From contig DATGIQ010000213.1 in assembly GCA_035295665.1 (NCBI GenBank), positions 1-30,032 of the forward strand: a DNA stretch of 30,032 nucleotides, written 5' to 3'. The notes below the pieces were generated by a model. That model saw only the letters and a list, made by a program, of their open reading frames with translations. It was not told the DNA's origin and searched no databases. The DNA is from DATGIQ01 sp035295665. GTDB taxonomy: Bacteria > Planctomycetota > Planctomycetia > Gemmatales > Gemmataceae. Position 1 is the stretch's first letter. Every line of letters begins with the position of its first letter. Below, piece by piece: positions 24,285 through 30,032 of the stretch. Both the position numbers and the translations under genes were made by a program.

Positions 24285-25451
24285 ATGGATCGCACGGATG
24301 CGAGGATCCAACCGCGGGTTACTTTGGCCCATGACTGGCTCACGGGCATGCGCGGCGGCGAGAAGTGCTTGGAAGCGCTATGCCGCCATTGGCCCTCGGC
24401 TCCGCTGTATACGCTGCTGCACAAGCGCGGGTCCGTCAGTTCCGCCATTGAACGACGGCCTGTGCACACCAGCTTCCTCCAATGTCTTCCGGCCATCGAG
24501 CGGAATTACCGTTACCTCCTGCCGCTCATGCCCGCCGCGGTCGAGGCCTGGCGGCTGCCCGCCTGCGAGTTGGTGGTGAGCTTCAGCCATTGCGTCGCCA
24601 AGGCCGTGCATGCGCCGCCCGGGGTCCCCCACGTTTGCTACTGCTTCACACCGATGCGGTACATCTGGCACCAGCGCGAAGCCTATTTCGGCCCTCCGCG
24701 TCTGGGCAAATTCGCCGCGGGCATGGCCGATCGCTTGTTCGCCGTGCTGCGCTATTGGGATCGGCAGACCGCCGGGCGCGTCAGCCATTTTGTGGCCATC
24801 AGCCAAACGGTGCAGCAGCGGATCGCCGAGTGCTATGGCCGCGCCAGCACCGTGATCTATCCCCCCGTCGATACCGATTTTTTTTCGCCGTCTGCCGTCC
24901 AGCGGGAAGAATTCTACCTGGTTGTGTCCGCGTTTGCACCGTACAAGCGTCTGGACCTCGCCATTGCGACGTGCAACCGGTTGCGGCGGCCGCTGGTCAT
25001 CATTGGGTCGGGGCAGGACGCGGGGCGCCTCCGTGCCCTTGCCGGGCCGACCGTACAATTCTTGGGCTGGCAACCCGACACCGTCGTCCGCGATCACTTC
25101 CGTCGCTGCCGGGCCCTGCTCTTTCCCGGTGAAGAGGATTTCGGGATCGTACCGCTCGAAGCCCAGGCCTGTGGTGCGCCCGTCATCGCTTATGGCCACG
25201 GGGGCGCCACGGAAACGGTGATCCCCTGGGGAAGCCGGCAGGAGCCGACCGGCCTATGGTTCGAGGAGCACCGCGTCGATTCCCTGGCCGCCAGTTTGGA
25301 GGCGTTCGAGTCACACCTCGACGAATGGGACCCCGCCGCAGCGCGGCGGCAGGCACTTCGTTTTAACCACCGCCGATTTGAAGAAGAATTATTCGGCTAT
25401 CTCGACCAGATTCTGTGCCCGGCCAACACTGCGGCACGGCGCGCGGCATAA
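24285..25451 (+). CDS. Glycosyltransferase family 4 protein
   Basis: A 388-residue GT-B fold retaining glycosyltransferase. The N-terminal domain begins VTLAHDWLTGMRGGEK, where the GG loop contacts the acceptor or donor phosphate. The C-terminal domain has the linker FYLVVSAFAPYKRLD(L)A and the donor-binding Glu284-x7-Glu292 motif in PGEEDFGIVPLEA, followed by GAPVIAYGHGGATETV. These features match GT4 enzymes that add hexoses from nucleotide sugars to lipids or exopolysaccharide intermediates. The sugar and acceptor are not predictable here. The start at 24285 is the only ATG near the family start; a GGGTGA lies upstream. It is divergent from the cytochrome-porin gene, and no other polysaccharide gene is adjacent. 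Confidence 0.9.
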   Translation: MDRTDARIQPRVTLAHDWLTGMRGGEKCLEALCRHWPSAPLYTLLHKRGSVSSAIERRPVHTSFLQCLPAIERNYRYLLPLMPAAVEAWRLPACELVVSFSHCVAKAVHAPPGVPHVCYCFTPMRYIWHQREAYFGPPRLGKFAAGMADRLFAVLRYWDRQTAGRVSHFVAISQTVQQRIAECYGRASTVIYPPVDTDFFSPSAVQREEFYLVVSAFAPYKRLDLAIATCNRLRRPLVIIGSGQDAGRLRALAGPTVQFLGWQPDTVVRDHFRRCRALLFPGEEDFGIVPLEAQACGAPVIAYGHGGATETVIPWGSRQEPTGLWFEEHRVDSLAASLEAFESHLDEWDPAAARRQALRFNHRRFEEELFGYLDQILCPANTAARRAA

Positions 25452-25684
25452 CTTCCTGCTGTGCGACGGTCGGAGGAATGCGCGCAACGTAAACCAGCGG
25501 CCCGCATTGCCGACGGCTGCGGATCATCCTATGACAAGCCAGGACAGGAGCGAGCGCCAGCCGTATCCGTGCCGGTCATCCCAACCGGCGTTCAACGAAA
25601 GACGCTTGCAATTCGACCACCGTTGTCGGAAAATCCCGGCAGGGTTTCCCGCGATCTTTGCTACACCACACCACGGAGCATCTC

Positions 25685-26587
25685 ATGAATCGACGAGAAA
25701 TGTTGACGAGAACCGGGGCCGCAACCCTGGCGCTGGGTCTGGGCCAATTCCCTCGGGGCTGGGCAGCAGGTGCCGACACGCCCAAGCGCCGCATCCTCAT
25801 GTTCACCCGATCCCAGGGCTTCGAGCACTCAGTGGTCAAGCGCGGCAAGAACAATGAGCTGTCGTTGGCCGAGCGCATCGTGAAGGACCTGGGCGCAAAG
25901 CACGGCTTCGAAGTGACCTGCACCAAGGATGGCCGCGAATTCCTGCCTGAATCGATCGCCAAGTACGATGGCTTCCTGTTCGAAACGACGGGCGATCTCA
26001 CCAAGGAGGGCGGCGACAAACAGCCGCCCATGCCGGTCGAAGGCAAACGGGCCCTACTTCAGGCGATTGCGGACGGCAAGGGCTTCGTCGGCAGCCACTG
26101 CGCTAGCGACACGTTCCACAGTCCGGGCGGAAAGTCGGTGAACCAGGAACCTGCACAGATCGACCCCTACATCGCAATGCTCGGCGGTGAATTCATCATT
26201 CATGGCGCGCAGCAAAAAGCCCGGATGCGCGTCATTGATCCGTCGTTTCCCGGTGCCAAGGGGCTGACCGACTTCCAGCTCCTCGAGGAATGGTACGCCC
26301 TGAAGAATTTCGCACCGGATCTCCACGTGATTTTGGCCGAGGACAACGAGGGCATGAAGGGACCAATGTACCAGCGCCCGGACTTTCCCGCCACCTGGGC
26401 CCGCCGCCATCACAAAGGCCGGGTGTTCTACACCTCAATGGGGCATCGCGAGGATGTGTGGGAAAGCGAGAGATTCCATAGTTTACTTCTGGGCGGCCTC
26501 GCCTGGGCTGTCGGCAACGTCGAAGCCGACGTCACGCCGAATTTCCAGAAGGCGACGCCCCAGGCGACGCAATTGCCCAAGCAGTAG
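25685..26587 (+). CDS. ThuA-like domain protein with Tat signal
   Basis: A 300-residue exported protein. It starts MNRREMLTRTGAATLALGLG, a twin-arginine signal, and then has a ThuA/glutamine-amidotransferase-like alpha/beta domain: RRILMFTRSQGFEHS at the first strand, YDGFLFETTGDL, LLQAIADGKGFVGSHCASDTFH (the conserved GxxGxH stretch), then EWYALKNF and GRVFYTSMGHREDVW. ThuA-like proteins are linked to sugar (trehalose) use and are often found next to DUF1080 genes in planctomycetes, as here. GGAG lies six bases before the ATG; the open frame starts nine codons earlier. It is 65 bp upstream of the DUF1080 gene and both are probably in one operon. No direct catalytic evidence exists. Confidence 0.87.
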   Translation: MNRREMLTRTGAATLALGLGQFPRGWAAGADTPKRRILMFTRSQGFEHSVVKRGKNNELSLAERIVKDLGAKHGFEVTCTKDGREFLPESIAKYDGFLFETTGDLTKEGGDKQPPMPVEGKRALLQAIADGKGFVGSHCASDTFHSPGGKSVNQEPAQIDPYIAMLGGEFIIHGAQQKARMRVIDPSFPGAKGLTDFQLLEEWYALKNFAPDLHVILAEDNEGMKGPMYQRPDFPATWARRHHKGRVFYTSMGHREDVWESERFHSLLLGGLAWAVGNVEADVTPNFQKATPQATQLPKQ

Positions 26588-26652
26588 TTTCGTTCGTTTT
26601 CAGCGACAGAGACGGCAACTGTCGCCCATACCATCAACCAGGAGTGACCGAC

Positions 26653-27387
26653 ATGGCACAGCGATTTGTGGGTTGGGCCGTTCTTCTATCCGGCCTGGCC
26701 CTGCTGCCGGCCTTGGGACGGCCTGCGGCTGCGGATGACAAAGACAGCAAGGGCTGGGTGCAGCTGTTCAACGGCAAGGACCTGACGGGCTGGAAGCTCT
26801 ATCCCCAGCCGAACCCGGGACAGATTCAGGAGATCATCAAGAAAGAGGAAGGCGGCAAGGTCATCGCCTACTATGGCAAGCTCAAAAAAGGCGGCCAGGA
26901 AGTGCCCCTCTGGCGCGTGGAAGATGGCCTGCTTGTCGGCAGCGGTCCCCATAGCCATCTTTTCAGTGAGCGAGGGGACTATGAGAATTTCCGGTACCGC
27001 GTGGAGGCGATGATCAACGACAAGGGGAACAGCGGGCAGTATTTCCGCACGCAGTTTGGCCCCGATTTTCCCAAGGGATACGAGGCGCAAATCAACGCCA
27101 CCCATAGCGATCCGATTCGGACCGGCAGCCTGTACTTCCCGAGGATCAAGGAACTGCTCGTCATGAACACGGCTCCGCACAAGCCGAACGAGTGGTTCAC
27201 GCAGGAAGTCGTTGCCGTCGGCGATCACATTGTCATCAAGGTCAACGGCAAAACAACGGTTGATTGGAAGGATCCGGAGAACCGGTACAAGAAGGGCCAC
27301 TTCGCCCTACAGGGGCATGACCCTGGCACGGTCGTGAAGTTCAAGAAGGTCGAGGTTCAGGAGTTACCCGCCACGGCAAAGCAATGA
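26653..27387 (+). CDS. DUF1080 (3-keto-disaccharide hydrolase-like) secreted protein
   Basis: A 244-residue protein with a signal peptide (about 1-26, MAQRFVGWAVLL...GRPAAA) and one DUF1080 jelly-roll domain. The hallmark WVQLFNGKDLTGWKLY opens the domain; later blocks are LWRVEDGLLVGSGPHSHLFS, YENFRYRVEAMIN, NSGQYFRTQF, PNEWFTQEVVAVGDHIVIKVNG and GHFALQGHDPGTVVKFKKVEVQEL. The family includes enzymes that hydrolyse 3-keto-glycosides, and this is the basis for the name. GGAG is eight bases before the ATG; the in-frame GTG at 26644 overlaps that site and is rejected. A strong hairpin follows the stop after 37 bp. Confidence 0.88.
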   Translation: MAQRFVGWAVLLSGLALLPALGRPAAADDKDSKGWVQLFNGKDLTGWKLYPQPNPGQIQEIIKKEEGGKVIAYYGKLKKGGQEVPLWRVEDGLLVGSGPHSHLFSERGDYENFRYRVEAMINDKGNSGQYFRTQFGPDFPKGYEAQINATHSDPIRTGSLYFPRIKELLVMNTAPHKPNEWFTQEVVAVGDHIVIKVNGKTTVDWKDPENRYKKGHFALQGHDPGTVVKFKKVEVQELPATAKQ

Positions 27388-27424
27388 CAGACCATTGGGG
27401 CGGGCATACTTGTTTAGAAACATG

Positions 27425-27473
27425 AAAAAAGGTGTCTGGAACTTTGCAGTGTAGAGTTCCAGACACCTTTTTT
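27425..27473. terminator. Perfect 19-bp inverted repeat with T-tract (bidirectional terminator-like)
   Basis: The arms (27425-27443 and 27455-27473) are exact complements, with an A6 start, a GGTGTCTGGAACT core and a T6 end around an 11-nt loop. As RNA it would form a long stem closing the DUF1080 transcript, and the A/T ends would serve either direction. The next gene (a PilZ gene on the minus strand) converges on it. The long perfect stem also resembles dispersed palindromes, so a mobile origin cannot be excluded. Confidence 0.65.
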
Positions 27474-27502
27474 CGTGTTTCTTATGTACAGTCCCGCTGA
27501 AT

Positions 27503-27585
27503 GTGTCCGTGTTTGTTTCGCGGCAGTGCGCAGAACCGCGCGGGGCGCATCCGTACGCGGTTCGGCGCACCGCCGTTAAACGGAC
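27503..27585. repeat. 83-bp palindromic repeat, copy 2
   Basis: An imperfect palindrome built from CGCAGAACCGCGCG and TACGCGGTTCGGCGCA around a short loop, with outer GTCCGT/ACGGAC ends. It aligns without gaps to the minus strand of 3874-3956 over all 83 bases with about 65 identities. It lies 20 bp after the stop codon of the PilZ gene at 27606 and 29 bp after the terminator-like hairpin. No coding frame or T-tract is associated. The two copies support a dispersed non-coding repeat family. Confidence 0.8.
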
Positions 27586-27605
27586 CCAACCAACCGAATC
27601 ATGGA

Positions 27606-27983
27606 TCAGAGCATCGTTTGCAGGTCATCATCGTTCAATTGGACGCGCAGCTCGCAACCGTGGATCCACTGGCCCTCGGAATCGCGCTGGACATGAACCA
27701 CCCGGACTTGGAGATAGCGGGACGGCTCACCGTTCTCGCTCGGCATCTCGATGACGAGAGGGGTCCCTGGCTGGAAACGGCGTGCCAGCGATATTTTGAT
27801 TCCCCCACATGAGACATCGACGATTACACCTGGCCAGGCCGACTCCGGTTCAGTCGCGGTGTCGGCGGCGACGGGTTGACAGATGCCATCGATCGTGGCG
27901 GGAAAGCGTGCCCAGATGCGGCGCTCCCCACCGGTAACTGATTTGGCAAGTTGCGCTGGGCAGAGAAGATTCTGTTCCGACAT
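27606..27983 (-). CDS. Single PilZ-domain protein
   Basis: A 125-residue protein made of one PilZ domain. Arg22-IWA-Arg26 and Asp56-V-Ser58-CG-Gly61 are the complete c-di-GMP motifs, and GQWIHGCEL marks the strand shared with the three PilZ proteins at 5.7-7.4 kb, to which it is evidently related. An AGAGG five bases before the ATG is a good ribosome binding site. The gene stands alone: palindromic repeat and terminator-like hairpin downstream, and 182 bp with a small repeat upstream. It is probably a c-di-GMP-dependent adaptor with an unknown partner. Confidence 0.86.
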   Translation of the reverse strand: MSEQNLLCPAQLAKSVTGGERRIWARFPATIDGICQPVAADTATEPESAWPGVIVDVSCGGIKISLARRFQPGTPLVIEMPSENGEPSRYLQVRVVHVQRDSEGQWIHGCELRVQLNDDDLQTML

Positions 27984-28125
27984 GTTGGCCTCTTTCCTCT
28001 AATCTTTTCCGTTCCGCTATCGAGCGCTCCAAATTTAGACTGCGCCGTGTGCCGAGTCAAATGGCCCGGTGCAACCGGTCTGTACTCGTCCAGGCAGAAG
28101 CGCATTGCCGCGCAAGCCCACAGCT

Positions 28126-28154
28126 CTCGTTCCGAAACTCTGCTTGGGCACGAG
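28126..28154. repeat. Small palindromic repeat of the CTCGTTCC type, copy 2
   Basis: The 29-bp sequence begins CTCGTTCCGAAAC and ends TTGGGCACGAG, giving a hairpin with a few mismatches. It differs at three positions from the perfect palindrome implied by both copies, and at six from the copy at 20385. It lies 12 bp from the end of the 194-residue gene, in the gap before the PilZ gene. Its outer CTCG/CGAG ends are complementary. Confidence 0.5.
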
Positions 28155-28166
28155 AATAAACGAGAA

Positions 28167-28751
28167 TTAGGCCAGGCCACACGCCTGCCGGTAGCAATGG
28201 TCAAAGAGCAGCTCCCATTCCCGCTGCTGGATTTGCTGGCATAGATGCGTGTGCGGCAGCCGGCCCTGCAGGCAGCCCTCACACAGATCGATGAAGGCGA
28301 ACGGGTCCCATTCGGATGGGGAGGTCAGAAAACTGGCCGGCGGCGCGAGTTCGACCGAGTCCGCCAGCTGGACAGCATCAGCTTGCAGCGGAACGAAGAT
28401 CGGATGCTTGCCGACGCGGCGAAACCAGTACTTGGCATTGCCGAAATCCGGCTCGCGCCGGTGCATGATGCCGTGCCAGTAACTGCCGGTGGGATTTTCG
28501 ATCCCCTGGCTGAGGCTGTGCGCTTCATCGAGGTGATCGTGATGGAGCCACAGGCCGGCCACACACGCCTGGGCCATGTCCAGATCCCGGATGGAGTAAG
28601 GCGTGAACGCTCGCTCCAGATTTGTCGCCAGGGTGGCCAGATTGGCGGGAACAGGTTGGGCCGGGTGGCCGGGCCCGAGTGGGCTCAGCCAATCTTTTCG
28701 CAGAATCTGGGCGAGGAGGGGGCCATAGGATTGCGCGTTGAAGTCAGCCAT
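28167..28751 (-). CDS. Conserved-looking hypothetical protein (194 residues)
   Basis: I do not recognise a named family. The protein has no signal peptide or membrane segment. A dense central block reads LHHDHLDEAHSLSQ (about 69-82), then TGSYWHGIMHRREPDFGNA (about 88-106) and KYWFRRVGKHP. The many His, Trp, Arg and Asp residues look like an active or metal-binding site, and the rest seems mostly helical. The C-terminal part has three cysteines (CEGC and LC) and ends DHCYRQACGLA. No ribosome binding site is obvious before the ATG at 28751. It follows the next gene on the same strand by 98 bp and could share its transcript. Function unknown. Confidence 0.75.
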   Translation of the reverse strand: MADFNAQSYGPLLAQILRKDWLSPLGPGHPAQPVPANLATLATNLERAFTPYSIRDLDMAQACVAGLWLHHDHLDEAHSLSQGIENPTGSYWHGIMHRREPDFGNAKYWFRRVGKHPIFVPLQADAVQLADSVELAPPASFLTSPSEWDPFAFIDLCEGCLQGRLPHTHLCQQIQQREWELLFDHCYRQACGLA

Positions 28752-28849
28752 GACAGCGGTGCTTCTGAATGGAGTTCCGGCATGTGGGCGCGGATGCCGG
28801 AATGATCGGCACCCGCGCCCACTGTTGACTCGATGCCGGAGGGAATTCG

Positions 28850-30032
28850 TTAGGCTTTACCCAATGCGGCCCGGGCGCGGTCGACCAGGCCCGTATCCCG
28901 GTCGCCGGAGCCCTTGAGATTGAACATGCTCGTCGCCAAATACCGGGCGCGCCACGGACCGGTCGCATGGTAGTAGTCTTCCAGCGCGGCCGAGCTGAAC
29001 TTGTAATCGTGGGAATCGTTGCCCTTGCTGAAAATGAGCCGCCGGGCCGCGGTTAACAGCATCTCCGGTCGAACGGCGGGGTTTTCGAGGAGCGCCAACG
29101 TTTTCCGGGCCGCCAACACCCGATCTTTGCTGATGTCCGCGAGGATTTCCGCGATTGCTTCCGGACCGGCTTTCACTTCTGCTTTTTGCAGCGTGTCGAT
29201 GTGCATCTCTTCGCGCAGCTTTCCACGCCCGAGCATGGCTTTGCGGAAGAGGGTCAGGAACGCGGGCGCCTGCAGCAACAGCAATCGCCGGGTCTCATCA
29301 TTCGCGATCGTCTGGTAGCCTTGGTGCAAGGCGTTGACCGATGTCACGCAATGAATGCCGACGATGCCCGGCTGCTGCATGATGAGCTCGCCGGCTTTGA
29401 GGAATAGGGCGTCCCATAGAGAAGCAGGGCTGACGCCTCGGTTCAGCAGCTCCACGACATGGTCACACGCCTCGCTGGCCGAGGCGGTGCGGAGGGTTTT
29501 GAGGAGTTCCGTGGTCGCCTGGGGCGTGACCGTACCCTGTTTCCAATCCCCGCGGATGCGGCCGGCTCGTTCGAGGTTCTCCCGCCAGGGCCGATCCGGT
29601 TCGGCATCACGGCGTGCGGGGTTCTCGCCTTCGTGTTCCAGCAGGGCGTACGCCAAGGAACGCAGCACCGGCTCTGCATGGCGCCAACCAATCGTTTGCA
29701 GCGTCCGCCACGAGTTGGCGACATAAATTGCCTTGTGGCCAATGTCGCGGAAGTCACGGGCCCCGTACCGCCACAAAATCTCGAGGATCTGATCAGCCCC
29801 GGCATTGCGTACCAGTGAAACGACCGCCCGATCAGCGCCCTCCTCATCCCAGTTGTCCATCGCCTCCATGAAGCGTTTTTCGGCATGGGCACCCGAAGGG
29901 AGCTTGGCTTCCTCGACGGGGGCCATGACCCAGTTACCCTGCCGTTCGTTATCGGCCTGGGATTTTTTGAAATTGTCAAGCGCCCAAAACAGCGGCAGCC
30001 AGCGATCGCTGTCCGGAGCGGCCAGGCTAGCC
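28850..30032 (-). CDS. Hypothetical helical protein, N-terminus beyond the window
   Basis: I do not recognise a named family. The reading frame is open to the right edge of the window: before the ATG at 29926 the frame continues with RWLPLFWALDNFKKSQ, DNERQGNWV and so on, so the true start lies outside. At least 393 residues are present, nearly all predicted helix. Conserved-looking blocks are RDFRDIGHKAIYVANSWRTL, IGWRHAEPVLRSLAY, GIVGIHCVTSVNALHQGYQ and the end, FSSAALEDYYHATGPW with ARYLATSMFNLKGSGD. The spaced His residues (in DIGHKA, WRHAEP, GIHCVT and ALHQG) could bind a metal or cofactor. A 194-residue unknown protein is encoded downstream. Confidence 0.78.
   Translation of the reverse strand, partial: ASLAAPDSDRWLPLFWALDNFKKSQADNERQGNWVMAPVEEAKLPSGAHAEKRFMEAMDNWDEEGADRAVVSLVRNAGADQILEILWRYGARDFRDIGHKAIYVANSWRTLQTIGWRHAEPVLRSLAYALLEHEGENPARRDAEPDRPWRENLERAGRIRGDWKQGTVTPQATTELLKTLRTASASEACDHVVELLNRGVSPASLWDALFLKAGELIMQQPGIVGIHCVTSVNALHQGYQTIANDETRRLLLLQAPAFLTLFRKAMLGRGKLREEMHIDTLQKAEVKAGPEAIAEILADISKDRVLAARKTLALLENPAVRPEMLLTAARRLIFSKGNDSHDYKFSSAALEDYYHATGPWRARYLATSMFNLKGSGDRDTGLVDRARAALGKA

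Overview
The window (about 60% G+C by eye) looks like a chromosomal segment of a planctomycete, most likely a Gemmata-like lineage. Four things point there: a BBP7-type outer-membrane barrel protein, PilZ proteins in numbers, DUF1080 and ThuA-like secreted proteins, and FG-GAP/TPR pairs with CxxCH haem sites. The taxon is inferred from family content only. I see no rRNA, tRNA, CRISPR array, transposase or phage gene.

Layout. At the left edge is the 3' end of purB (+). A four-gene quinol:fumarate reductase operon frdABCD follows on the minus strand (421-3792). It is preceded by a perfect palindromic repeat (3874-3956), a very small basic ORF with a strong ribosome binding site (4035-4121) and a PLP-dependent threonine/serine dehydratase. 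From 5685 to 10374 (-) there is a run of TPR protein, haem-motif FG-GAP protein and three PilZ proteins (four PilZ domains). A small ORF on the plus strand (10547-10645) sits in the next gap. Two amidohydrolases follow (-): an 889-residue tandem protein whose second half has lost metal ligands, and a Tat-exported one. From 15229 (+) come a NatAB-like ABC exporter, a six-helix membrane protein and an FHA-GAF-sigma54 activator. Then (-) come a receiver-only response regulator, a BBP7 barrel and a cytochrome c-porin fusion. From 24285 (+) come a GT4 glycosyltransferase, a ThuA-domain protein and a DUF1080 protein closed by a perfect terminator-like hairpin. The right end (-) holds a second copy of the palindromic repeat, a further PilZ protein and two unrecognised genes, the last cut by the window edge.

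How the parts may work together. FrdABCD links the quinone pool to fumarate/succinate at the inner membrane. The CxxCH-bearing proteins (FG-GAP protein, cytochrome-porin fusion) are predicted cell-envelope redox proteins. The PilZ proteins are expected c-di-GMP receivers with intact RxxxR and (D/N)xSxxG motifs. The FHA-GAF-sigma54 protein and the lone receiver are signalling elements with no kinase in view.

The least explained items are the two small ORFs, the dispersed 83-bp palindrome, the cytochrome-porin fusion, the half-dead tandem amidohydrolase and the gene pair at the right end. No single locus here can be called a new defence or biosynthetic system from sequence alone.
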